Positions 33,972-42,193 of a stretch of DNA of 64,000 nucleotides are shown piece by piece. Location of the stretch: positions 1,357 through 65,356 of the forward strand of contig CAJUQB010000012.1 in NCBI GenBank assembly GCA_910588285.1, written 5' to 3'. Every line of letters begins with the position of its first letter. The first letter of the stretch is position 1. A program made the position numbers and the translations under genes. Under the pieces are notes generated by a model that saw nothing but the letters and a program-made list of their open reading frames with translations, searched no databases and was not told the DNA's origin. The stretch is from an uncultured Lachnospiraceae bacterium (GTDB lineage Bacteria; Bacillota; Clostridia; Lachnospirales; Lachnospiraceae).

Positions 33972-35176
33972 AAAAAATATGCTTTATAACGCAGTGCGCA
34001 CTACCGATACCAACTGTAAAAGGTGGAGCGGTTGAAACGCTTGTGGAATACCTTTTGGATGAAAATGAAATTGATAAAAATTTTAAATTTACAGTTTATA
34101 GTATTGCGGATAAAGAAGCTAAAAAAATATCGAAAAAATATAAACATACAGTAATTAAGTATATAGAAAAGTCCAATGGCGGACTTAATAAGGTGCTTTT
34201 TCGTTTAGATAGAGCATTACAGCATATTGGTATATATATCCCGTGCTCAGTTGAGTTTTATAAGATGCTAAATCAGCTAAGAAAAGAAAAGGATATTGAC
34301 TATTTTATTTATGAGGCGGGTCAAACAACACAGTTACCTCTTCTAGCCCGGATTATTCTTAAAGAAAAGCTATTGGTTCATATTCATTGGGATGGAATGG
34401 CAAATAAGAAAAAGGATAGCTGTTTTAGCTATTTAATTGCAGTAAGTGACTATATTGGTCGATGTTGGAAAAATGGAAGCGGTTGCGATGATAAAAAAAT
34501 TATAGTTTTACCCAATTGTGCAAAGGTAGAAAGATTTGACATTGATATGTTGGAAACAGAGAAAAGAAAATTACGAGAGAAATTGGGTATTCCTTTCAAT
34601 CATAAAGTTGTAATATTTACTGGAAGGATTGTGAAAGAAAAAGGGGTCAAAGAACTGCTGACTGCTTTTGAACAGCTAAAAACTGAATTAGTAACATTAG
34701 TTATTGTAGGAAGTGCTAATTTTGGAGCGTCAACAAATACAGAGTACGAGAGAAAAGTGGAAAATCTCATAGGTGAGTCTAAAAAGAATATAGTTTTTAC
34801 AGGCTTTATTCATCAAACAGATTTGTATAAATACTATGGGATTGCTGATGTTGCAGTCATGCCGAGTCTATTTCAAGATCCCGCTCCATTGGTTAGTATA
34901 GAAACTCAAGCAACGGGTACTCCGTTGATAGCAACCCGTGTTGGCGGAATACCAGAATATGTCGGAACAAGTGATTGCGGTATTCTTATAGAAAAAGACG
35001 AACATTTAATTGATAATTTAAAAACGAAAATTGACTATTTGTTGGCGAACGAGAATGTATGTGACAATATGAAGACTCAAGAAAAGAAGCATGCCAAGAA
35101 TTATACAACAAAAGCATATTATGAGAATTTTACAAAAATAATTGATCAGATAGCGGGACTAAGCGATGGAAAGTAA
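33968..35176 (+). CDS. Glycosyltransferase family 4
   Basis: This 402-residue GT-B enzyme begins MKKICFITQCALPIPTVKGG, including the GGAVE loop. Donor-domain motifs are VVIFTGRIVKEKGVKELLTA and the acid region PSLFQDPAPLVSIETQATGTP. Its ATG overlaps the polymerase stop by four bases and its end overlaps the flippase start, so the three genes are translated together. Sugar and linkage unknown. Confidence 0.92.
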   Translation: MKKICFITQCALPIPTVKGGAVETLVEYLLDENEIDKNFKFTVYSIADKEAKKISKKYKHTVIKYIEKSNGGLNKVLFRLDRALQHIGIYIPCSVEFYKMLNQLRKEKDIDYFIYEAGQTTQLPLLARIILKEKLLVHIHWDGMANKKKDSCFSYLIAVSDYIGRCWKNGSGCDDKKIIVLPNCAKVERFDIDMLETEKRKLREKLGIPFNHKVVIFTGRIVKEKGVKELLTAFEQLKTELVTLVIVGSANFGASTNTEYERKVENLIGESKKNIVFTGFIHQTDLYKYYGIADVAVMPSLFQDPAPLVSIETQATGTPLIATRVGGIPEYVGTSDCGILIEKDEHLIDNLKTKIDYLLANENVCDNMKTQEKKHAKNYTTKAYYENFTKIIDQIAGLSDGK

Positions 35177-36629
35177 TAAACACAAGAGCAAAAGTATAAA
35201 AGTAAATGCAGCTTTAAATATAACAAAACAGCTTTGCAAGGTTATATTTCCGTTAATTACGATGCCATATGTGACTCGTGTTTTGCAAACTAGTGGATAC
35301 GGAAAATATAATTTTGGAAGCTCGATTGTTAGTTATTTTATTCTTCTGGCGGGCTTGGGAATAAGTGATTATGCTATTCGAGAAGGTGCAAGAGTAAGAG
35401 ATAACAGAGAGAAATTTCAAAGATTTTCAGAAGAAGTATTTACAATCAATGTTTTATCTACGATAGTTTCTTATACGGTGCTGTTTGGACTTCTTTTGTT
35501 CTCAAAAAAATTATTGGATTATCGACTTCTGATTATTGTTCAGAGTATCCCAATAATTTTGAATACACTTGGATGCGATTGGGTTAACTCAGTATATGAA
35601 GATTTCTTTTATATTACTGTTCGCTATATTGCAATGCAGATACTGTCAGTGTTGCTACTATTTGTATTTGTAAGAACTGCAGATGACTATGTGATATATG
35701 CTTTAGTAACAACAATTGCGTCAGCCGGTGGAAACATATTGAATTTTTTTTATGTTCGTTGGTATTTCCGCTTGAGAATAGCAGGCAACATGAATTTGAA
35801 ACAGCATATCAAACCAATTATGATGCTGTTTTTTAATACGATTGCATCGACTATTTATGTAAATTCAGACACAACGATGCTCGGATACTTGCGAGATGAA
35901 ACAGTTGTTGGTATATATGGTCTTGCAACTAAAATCTATTTGGTAATAAAGCAACTACTTAATGCGATTGTCATGGTAGCCCTTCCGAGACTGTCGGCTT
36001 ATCTTGGACGTGGAGAAAAAAAAAAGTACAATGAATTGACTAATAAAATTTTTGACACCATTTGTACTCTTGTTGTTCCAGCCGTTTTTGGTATGTTTGT
36101 GCTTAGTAAGGAAATTGTGGTGATAATTGGAGGCAATGAATATAGTTCAGGTGTTACTGCTTTGAAGATACTTAGTGTAGCCCTCTTCTTCTCGGTGCTT
36201 TCGGTATTCTATTGCTGTGCAATTTTGTTACCTTTCAAACAAGAAAAAATATGCTTGATGGCATCTTCCATAAGTGCAGTACTAAATGTATTACTTAATT
36301 TTTTGCTCATCCCAATAATTAGTTATAATGGAGCTGCTATTACAACTTTAATTTCGGAAGCGTTAATTCTTGTGATATACATTATATCGAGTAGAAAGCT
36401 AGTAACACTTAGAATCAACTTTAGGTTGGTTGTATCGATTGCTGTTGGGTGCTTGGTCATAGTCTTGATTTGCTTTGGAATAAAAAGTTTGGTTTCTAAT
36501 GATGCTATTATCATTTTTGCATCGATTATTGTAGCTGTTCCAATATATTTTCTATTTCAAATCTACATGAAAAATGAAATCATAGTAGAGATGTTACATG
36601 GATTTAGAATCAAGGTGAAAAATGAGTGA
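35166..36629 (+). CDS. Polysaccharide flippase (Wzx-type, MATE/MVF superfamily)
   Basis: This 487-residue membrane protein has about fourteen helices. The start KVNAALNITKQLCKVIFPLI and the segment TMPYVTRVLQTSGYGKYNFG are typical of Wzx oligosaccharide flippases. It would move the finished lipid-linked unit to the outer face for the polymerase. Its start overlaps the previous gene by 11 bases. It overlaps a broken acyltransferase gene at its 3' end. Confidence 0.9.
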   Translation: MESNKHKSKSIKVNAALNITKQLCKVIFPLITMPYVTRVLQTSGYGKYNFGSSIVSYFILLAGLGISDYAIREGARVRDNREKFQRFSEEVFTINVLSTIVSYTVLFGLLLFSKKLLDYRLLIIVQSIPIILNTLGCDWVNSVYEDFFYITVRYIAMQILSVLLLFVFVRTADDYVIYALVTTIASAGGNILNFFYVRWYFRLRIAGNMNLKQHIKPIMMLFFNTIASTIYVNSDTTMLGYLRDETVVGIYGLATKIYLVIKQLLNAIVMVALPRLSAYLGRGEKKKYNELTNKIFDTICTLVVPAVFGMFVLSKEIVVIIGGNEYSSGVTALKILSVALFFSVLSVFYCCAILLPFKQEKICLMASSISAVLNVLLNFLLIPIISYNGAAITTLISEALILVIYIISSRKLVTLRINFRLVVSIAVGCLVIVLICFGIKSLVSNDAIIIFASIIVAVPIYFLFQIYMKNEIIVEMLHGFRIKVKNE

Positions 36630-37032
36630 GAAAACAAAAAATAGAATAGAATGGATTGATTGTGCTAAAGGGCTTGCAATAATTTTAGTCGTTTAAGGAC
36701 ATGCGTTGACGTATTTTTCCTCGAATTTTGACAACGTTGTTCATGTGATATATTCTTTCCATATGTCGCTTTTCTTTGTAATGGCTGGATACGTGTCTGC
36801 ATATAGCTACGATGGTGCAAATTTTTACGCCTTTTGTAAAAAGAAAATCAATGTACTAATGAAGCCATATCTTTGTTATGGTGTGGTATTGTTTGTATTT
36901 AAATTTTTAAGGGGCTTTCTTTCCGATGCAAATGTAACCGGGGGATACAATGTCGCTTTGCCATGTAACTTAGATAATGCGTTGTTGGCTATTATAAGGC
37001 ATCGGAGATCAACAAAAATGTGGAAAGGGTAA
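36622..37032 (+). pseudogene. Truncated acyltransferase family 3 gene with internal stop
   Basis: ATG 36622 starts MSEKTKNRIEWIDCAKGLAI, a typical acyltransferase-3 N-terminus. TAA at 36694-36696 interrupts it just before GHALTYFSS, where the catalytic-His helix ends. The same frame continues as NVVHVIYSFHMSLFFVMAGY and ends at 37032 after about 137 codons; intact members have 330 or more. Hence one nonsense mutation and a 3' truncation. It marks the end of the variable polysaccharide region. Confidence 0.85.
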
Positions 37033-37039
37033 AGGAAAG

Positions 37040-37636
37040 GTGAAACCATTGATAGAAATTACAAAAAAAATAATCAGCGATGTCCTTACTGCCTTTTACC
37101 AGCCGTTTAATTTTGCATTAACGCTTGCAGTACTATTCATGTTTCTCTACCTATTCGCCAGAGAAAAGGGATGGAAAAATGTATGCCAGCAATGGTGGCA
37201 TGCATTCCGGTCTGAAAGCAGATTCCGGAGGATATTCCTTCTGGTATTTTATACGGCAATGATTTTATTCCGTACCTTGCTGAACCGGAACATGTGGGCG
37301 AACCCCTTATCCAATGTAATTGGCATATGGGGACTATACAATGAAAAGGGCGAGCTGACCACAGAAGCAATCGAAAATATGATATTATTCATGCCATTTA
37401 TTATACTTCTGTTCTGGAGCTTCCACGATAAACTTCTTGACGGAGACAATCACTGGAGGAAGATTATTTGGCGATCGATTGAGATTACATTTTTATGCTC
37501 ACTGGCAATAGAATTCTTGCAGCTGCTTCTTCGGCTGGGAACCTTTCAGCTGGCAGATTTGGCCTATAATACATTGGGCGGTTTGGTTGGCGGCCTGCTT
37601 TATGGAATTTGCTATAAAGCCAGGCACCGCAAATAG
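37040..37636 (+). CDS. VanZ-like membrane protein
   Basis: This 198-residue protein has about five hydrophobic helices and the VanZ-type pattern of an acidic-flanked helix followed by ENMILFMPFIILL, then SLAIEFLQLLLRLGTFQLADL and the glycine-rich YNTLGGLVGGLLYG. VanZ proteins are linked to envelope-acting antibiotic resistance, but the biochemical role is unclear. The start GTG 37040 follows AAAGGAAAG. It lies between the polysaccharide locus and the peptide locus and could serve either. Confidence 0.8.
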   Translation: MKPLIEITKKIISDVLTAFYQPFNFALTLAVLFMFLYLFAREKGWKNVCQQWWHAFRSESRFRRIFLLVFYTAMILFRTLLNRNMWANPLSNVIGIWGLYNEKGELTTEAIENMILFMPFIILLFWSFHDKLLDGDNHWRKIIWRSIEITFLCSLAIEFLQLLLRLGTFQLADLAYNTLGGLVGGLLYGICYKARHRK

Positions 37637-37681
37637 GAATGCGCGTATTTTGATGAAAAACAGAAGGGACATACAGTTACG

Positions 37682-38380
37682 ATGTTTCAGATAAAAATAG
37701 CGGAGCTTGTAATCCGGATTGACAATAAATATGAATATGTCAGCCATTTCTGCGAACAGTATAAGGTACAGGAAGGCCAGGAGGATTTTGCCGTATCTGC
37801 GACTGAAGAGGAGATACGCAGGGAGCAGGCTGATGGGGAAGGACAATTTTCACTTCCCTATTGCGAGAGCCTTTGCCTGTACCGTGCGATCTGTCTGAAG
37901 CTGATCTCCTATGATGCATTTCTGATGCATTCGGCAGCTTTGGAAATGGACGGGGAGGCCTATGTGTTTGCAGCAAAAAGCGGCACAGGAAAGACTACCC
38001 ACCTGAAGCTGTGGATGCAGGAATTTGGCGACCGGGTGCGGGTGGTGAATGGGGATAAGCCAGTGTACCGCTTCCTGGACGGAACGTTGTATGTATACGG
38101 GACGCCATGGTGCGGTAAGGAGGGACTTGAGAATAATATCCGTTCTCCGGTGAAGGCCATCTGTTTTCTGGAGCAAAGTACAGAGAATCATATTCGGCGA
38201 ATGGCAGAGGCGGAAGTGATTGGACGTATTTTTCACCAGCTATTGATGCCACGGGAAGAGGAAGCGGTAACACATTTTTTGGATATGATAGATGAATTAA
38301 TTGCTAAAGTAAATTGTTACCTTCTTCAGTGTAATACAACACCGGAAGCTGCCGGGGCGGCATATCAGGGGATGCAATAA
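37682..38380 (+). CDS. HPr-kinase-like ATPase of a peptide-modification locus
   Basis: This 232-residue protein has a Walker A of the HPr kinase type, KSGTGKTTH (K104), in the context MHSAALEMDGEAYVFAAKSG. A following segment NGDKPVYRFLDG matches the conserved ND-type motif of small HprK homologues. In lasso-peptide clusters such as paeninodin these proteins phosphorylate the precursor peptide (established for that family). Here it stands with a PqqD-like protein, two nucleotidyltransferases and a radical SAM enzyme, so peptide phosphorylation is a fair inference. The classical HprK N-terminal domain is absent. Confidence 0.78.
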   Translation: MFQIKIAELVIRIDNKYEYVSHFCEQYKVQEGQEDFAVSATEEEIRREQADGEGQFSLPYCESLCLYRAICLKLISYDAFLMHSAALEMDGEAYVFAAKSGTGKTTHLKLWMQEFGDRVRVVNGDKPVYRFLDGTLYVYGTPWCGKEGLENNIRSPVKAICFLEQSTENHIRRMAEAEVIGRIFHQLLMPREEEAVTHFLDMIDELIAKVNCYLLQCNTTPEAAGAAYQGMQ

Positions 38381-38402
38381 TATGAATTTGGAGGAAAAAA
38401 GA

Positions 38403-38696
38403 ATGAGCGAAAAGAGAATGATGAAAGCGAAAAAAGGTTTTATACTGCGGAGACTGGGCCAGGAGTATATGGTGGTGCCCATCGGGGAGGCCAGCAAAAA
38501 TCTTAACGGCATGATCCGCATGAATGAGACAGGGGCCTTTTTATGGAAGGAACTGGAAAACGGTATTACAGAGGAAGAATTGGTAGGTAAGATGCTGGAA
38601 CGGTTCGAGGACCTGGACGAAGAGACGGCGCACAAAGATCTGCGGGAATATTTGGAGACGATGGAGATTGCGCTGGAGAGGGAAGAGGGTGAATAA
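38403..38696 (+). CDS. PqqD-family peptide-recognition protein
   Basis: A 97-residue protein with the PqqD/RRE pattern: GFILRRLGQEYMVVPIGEAS, LNGMIRMNETGAFLW and DLDEETAHKDLREYLETM. Such RiPP recognition elements are small winged helices that bind leader peptides and deliver them to the modifying enzymes. I chose ATG 38403, eight bases after GGAGG; ATG 38382 would add seven residues and follow directly on the kinase stop. The gene is tightly linked to its neighbours on both sides. Confidence 0.85.
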   Translation: MSEKRMMKAKKGFILRRLGQEYMVVPIGEASKNLNGMIRMNETGAFLWKELENGITEEELVGKMLERFEDLDEETAHKDLREYLETMEIALEREEGE

Positions 38697-38718
38697 ATCG
38701 GTAGAAGATGGGAGATTC

Positions 38719-39933
38719 ATGGAGCATGCGAAAGATTTTTTGTCCATACTTGACAGTGTAATTCATAATAAACCGATATGTATGCCTTTTTCTGATGACT
38801 CTTGCAGCCAGGTGTTATCCATGGCGCGGTCACATAATGTGTATGCATTGGTTTGTGAAAAGCTATGCGAAATGCCTGATTTTATGCAATCATTGGAATA
38901 TGAGAAAGCAATGGTTGCTGCAATGAAGCAGGCTGCGCTGCAGACGAAGCAGACAGAGGCTTTTTTGGACTTATATCAGGAATTTGCAAAGGAAAATCTG
39001 CATCCGCTTGTGATGAAAGGGATTGTCTGCCGGGAGCTTTACGGTGAACTCTGCAATTACCGCCCGTCTGGCGATGAAGATATTTTGATTAGAAGGGAAG
39101 AATTTGACCGGGTAAAGGATGTGCTTTTCGCACAGGGATATGATCCGGAAGAAAAGAATGTAACCCGCAAAATGCTGGAGGAATTGCAGGAGATTACCTT
39201 TTATAATCCCCAGTATGGGCTATCCATTGAGCTGCACGTAAATGCCATTGGAAATGAGAATATTTTACGATCAAAAATGAATGGTTATTTCTGTTCTGTG
39301 TTTGAACGTGCAATCTGCCAGGAAATTATGGGAAGAAAAATATGGACAATGAACCATACAGAGCATTTTTTGTTCTTGGTGCTTCATGCATTCAAGCATA
39401 TGATGGTCAGTGGGTTTGGGATTCGACAAGTATTGGATATCTTATTATATGTAGAGAGGTATGGAGGCGAAATTATATGGGAGGATGCGATGGCCACGTT
39501 GGAGGATTGTAGTGCAAAGATGTTTTTTTCGGATCTGATCCATATTGGAAACCAATATCTGGGATTTCATTTACCGGTTCTATGCTCCGCTAATTGCCCG
39601 AATGTGCTATTGGAGGATTTGTTGGATTGCGGAGTATTTGGAAATGAAACACAGGCACAGAGAACAGCGGTCCGCATAACAGAAGCAGCAGTGGAGAGCC
39701 GGGGGAGGAGTAAGATGACACTGTTATTAAAAACAGTATTTCCAGGGAAAGAAAGCCTTGCGGCAGAATATCTGGAATTGGTAGATAAACCGTGGCTTTT
39801 GCCGGTATGTTGGATCAAGCACGGATTGCGTTTCCTGAAGCACTACAAGGAGAGCCGAGGGAAGCTTCTTACAGAAAGTATGGAGATTAGCAAAAAACGT
39901 GTTGAATTGTTAAAAAGATATGAAGTTATATAG
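38719..39933 (+). CDS. Nucleotidyltransferase-family protein (NTP_transf_5 type)
   Basis: About 404 residues. The nucleotidyltransferase core is at residues about 95-125: LHPLVMKGIVCRELYGELC, then RPSGDEDILI, in which the GDED acidic pair would bind metal. Related proteins in lasso-peptide clusters modify phosphorylated peptides with sugars or other groups (established for PsmN/PadeN-type enzymes). With the HprK-like protein nearby a similar two-step tailoring is plausible. Possible starts are ATG 38719 (after GGGAG) and GTG 38689 overlapping the PqqD stop. The gene has a relative at 44004. Confidence 0.75.
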   Translation: MEHAKDFLSILDSVIHNKPICMPFSDDSCSQVLSMARSHNVYALVCEKLCEMPDFMQSLEYEKAMVAAMKQAALQTKQTEAFLDLYQEFAKENLHPLVMKGIVCRELYGELCNYRPSGDEDILIRREEFDRVKDVLFAQGYDPEEKNVTRKMLEELQEITFYNPQYGLSIELHVNAIGNENILRSKMNGYFCSVFERAICQEIMGRKIWTMNHTEHFLFLVLHAFKHMMVSGFGIRQVLDILLYVERYGGEIIWEDAMATLEDCSAKMFFSDLIHIGNQYLGFHLPVLCSANCPNVLLEDLLDCGVFGNETQAQRTAVRITEAAVESRGRSKMTLLLKTVFPGKESLAAEYLELVDKPWLLPVCWIKHGLRFLKHYKESRGKLLTESMEISKKRVELLKRYEVI

Positions 39934-39963
39934 AATTAAATTGGATAAGTGGAGTTTATGACG

Positions 39964-40395
39964 ATGGCCAACAGCACGATTGAGCAGGAGTTGGAACGAC
40001 AGGATTATATTCTGCTACAGACAACTGGGATTAGTATGGAGCCACTATTACATAATAGGAAAAGCACAGTTGTAATTATATCTCCTCCCAAAATGCTGAA
40101 AAGATATGATGTAGTTCTTTTCCGACGCATATCAGGAGAATATGTATTGCATCGGGTTCTGAAAGCTGGGCAAAAAATTTATCTCATTTGCGGAGATAAT
40201 GAGGTTAATATGGAACCTGTTGCAAGAGAGCAGATTTTGGGGGTTATGGAGGGCTATTATCCAGATGAAGGAGAGCGTTACATATCTTGCAATGATTTGG
40301 AATACCAGCGGTATTTACGAACAGTAAGAGTACGATATTGGGTTCGATGGTGGAAAGCTTTGCTGGTACGGGTATGGAGAAATTTAACAAGATAG
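39964..40395 (+). CDS. S26/S24-like signal-peptidase-type protease
   Basis: About 143 residues. It has the Ser motif TTGISMEPLL (catalytic Ser), a Lys segment KMLKRYDVVLFRR (probable catalytic Lys), then EYVLHRVL and the GDN motif YLICGDNEV, the order of small S26 peptidases. There is no N-terminal membrane anchor; a C-terminal hydrophobic, aromatic stretch could touch the membrane. Placed directly before the precursor gene it is the best candidate for leader removal, since the exporter lacks a C39 peptidase domain. ATG 39964 has GGAG at nine bases; ATG 39958 is an alternative. Confidence 0.75.
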   Translation: MANSTIEQELERQDYILLQTTGISMEPLLHNRKSTVVIISPPKMLKRYDVVLFRRISGEYVLHRVLKAGQKIYLICGDNEVNMEPVAREQILGVMEGYYPDEGERYISCNDLEYQRYLRTVRVRYWVRWWKALLVRVWRNLTR

Positions 40396-40460
40396 TAGGT
40401 ATGTAGTTCGAAAGAATGCGCATATTTATTGTAATTTTGAAATGAAAGGAGGTGAGACCA

Positions 40461-40625
40461 ATGAGATATGAGAAAGCAAGGGTAGAGGTTGTTATGTTTG
40501 ATAATAGCGATGTAGTAACAAGCTCCCATTGTAATGATGGCTTGTCAGAAAGGTATAAAGAAGACTGCACGAATTGGATGGGATCAGCATATCCATGTCA
40601 TGATGTACAGGGAGGTCATAGTTAA
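40461..40625 (+). CDS. Candidate RiPP precursor peptide (54 residues)
   Basis: ATG 40461 follows an ideal ribosome site (AAAGGAGGTGAGACCA). The peptide begins MRYEKARVEVVMFDNSDVVT, which looks like a leader. A polar core follows with cysteines at 24, 36 and 46 and aromatic residues (NW near 38-39, AY near 43-44), ending VQGGHS. Small size, strong translation signal, a downstream hairpin and position between peptidase and radical SAM genes argue for the substrate of the locus. Ser and Thr in the core and the C-terminal Ser54 could be phosphorylation sites for the HprK-like enzyme. No similarity to a named peptide class could be recognised. Confidence 0.75.
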   Translation: MRYEKARVEVVMFDNSDVVTSSHCNDGLSERYKEDCTNWMGSAYPCHDVQGGHS

Positions 40626-40644
40626 AGAGACTTGTATTTTAAGC

Positions 40645-40680
40645 CGGCAGTAATTAAGTGATAGAGCTTGATTACTGCCG
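40645..40680 (+). terminator. Hairpin between precursor and radical SAM genes (attenuator)
   Basis: CGGCAGTAAT (40645-40654) pairs with ATTACTGCCG (40671-40680), extended inward by AAG/CTT. There is no T-run. Such hairpins behind small precursor genes typically protect the abundant precursor mRNA and let only part of transcription reach the enzymes. Confidence 0.6.
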
Positions 40681-40757
40681 TATCCCTTAACTTTGAAAAG
40701 ATGATATGGGGAATGGGATGATTTTTAGATCTTTATAGGGAGCGAGGTTATAAAATA

Positions 40758-42179
40758 ATGTATTACAAATTAAAACCTGTCTATATATTACGTGGTTGGA
40801 ATAAGATGGCCTGGACACTAGTGCAGCGTCCAAGGAATCAAGTGAGAAAGTTAAATCAAAAGGAGTTTCAGACACTACTGCTATGTGATGGTTCAACAGA
40901 TTTTGAATCGGAATATATTTCAGACGAGATAAAAACAGTGTTGCACCAATTTGAAGCAGAGAAAATTGTTGAGACCTGTGAAAAAGTAGATATATTAATG
41001 GATGATCAGTATTATCATTATTATGACAACCGTTTTGTTAGAAGTATTTTCTGGTCTGTAACCGGTAGATGTAATTTTCGTTGTCGTCATTGCTATATGG
41101 ATGCTCCAAGTGGAAGTTTGGGAGAGCTTTCAAATGGACAGGCAATTGCTTTGATTGACCAAATGGCGGAATGTGGAGTTTTGCGAGTAGATATTACAGG
41201 AGGAGAACCATTTGTGCGCAAGGACTTCTGGGAGTTAGTGGATAGAATTCTATCCTACAAGATAACTATTGGGCAGGTATATACCAATGGTTGGCTTATA
41301 AATGATATTGTTTTGGATGAGTTTGAAAAGAGGATGCTGAGACCGGAATTCAGTATTAGTTTTGATGGAATTGGTTGCCATGACTGGATGCGTGGTGTGA
41401 AGGGGGCAGAAGAGGCAGTTGTTCGAGCATTAGAACTATGTAAGAAGCGGAAGTTTTTCACAGATATTGAGATGTGCATACATAAAGGGAACCTGTGTAT
41501 GTTACGAGAGTCAGTGTTACAGATGGCAAAGCTTGGAGTTACATCTATGAAATGCGGTTTGGTTGCAGAAACAGAGCTATGGAAGAAAAACGGTGAAGGG
41601 AATACTTTGAACTATAGAGCATATGTAGAAGCCATGATAGATTATATTCCCCATTTTTATGAAGATGGAATGCCAATGAATTTGATGTTGGGTGGAGTAA
41701 TATCTTTGTACAAAAATTCTAGTCAGTATGAAATTGTGGCAGAAAGCTATAATGGTACCGAGAAATATTTAAGACATCATCTGTGTGGAGCAGTGCGATA
41801 TAGCTGTTATATTACCCCAGAAGGCCGGCTCCTCCCCTGCATGCCTATGACTGCATGCAAGGAGCAGGAATTATTTCCATTGGTGCAGGATATTGGTCTG
41901 AAACAGGGCCTGAATGACGGCTTTTATATGAATATTGTAGATAGCAGGGTGGAAGATTTATTAGCGGTAAACACAGAGTGTGCAGCTTGCGAGCATAAAT
42001 ATGTGTGCGGAGGAGGCTGTCGGGCCAGTGCGCTAGAACAGGATGGAGACCTTATGGGGTGTGATAGGAATTACTGTATGCTCTGGAAAGAAGGCTACAT
42101 AGACCGCATCCGTGAAGTCACCGAAGCCGCTATCGCAAAATATTGCCCAAACCACACCGAAAATCATCCCAATACATAG
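40758..42179 (+). CDS. Radical SAM/SPASM peptide-modifying enzyme
   Basis: A 473-residue enzyme. Residues 1-90 look like a PqqD-type winged helix (LNQKEFQTLLLCDGS ... FEAEKIVETC). The radical SAM core begins with C105-x3-C109-x2-C112 in TGRCNFRCRHC and has DITGGEPFVR near residue 140. The C-terminal SPASM region has cysteines in CGAVRYSCYITPEG, LLPCMPM, CAACEHKYVCGGGCRAS and MGCDRNYCMLW, enough for auxiliary Fe-S clusters. Such enzymes make thioether or C-C crosslinks in ribosomal peptides. The three-Cys peptide at 40461 is the natural substrate candidate; the bond type cannot be told. Confidence 0.88.
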   Translation: MYYKLKPVYILRGWNKMAWTLVQRPRNQVRKLNQKEFQTLLLCDGSTDFESEYISDEIKTVLHQFEAEKIVETCEKVDILMDDQYYHYYDNRFVRSIFWSVTGRCNFRCRHCYMDAPSGSLGELSNGQAIALIDQMAECGVLRVDITGGEPFVRKDFWELVDRILSYKITIGQVYTNGWLINDIVLDEFEKRMLRPEFSISFDGIGCHDWMRGVKGAEEAVVRALELCKKRKFFTDIEMCIHKGNLCMLRESVLQMAKLGVTSMKCGLVAETELWKKNGEGNTLNYRAYVEAMIDYIPHFYEDGMPMNLMLGGVISLYKNSSQYEIVAESYNGTEKYLRHHLCGAVRYSCYITPEGRLLPCMPMTACKEQELFPLVQDIGLKQGLNDGFYMNIVDSRVEDLLAVNTECAACEHKYVCGGGCRASALEQDGDLMGCDRNYCMLWKEGYIDRIREVTEAAIAKYCPNHTENHPNT

Positions 42180-42193
42180 AGAAGGCGCACAGC

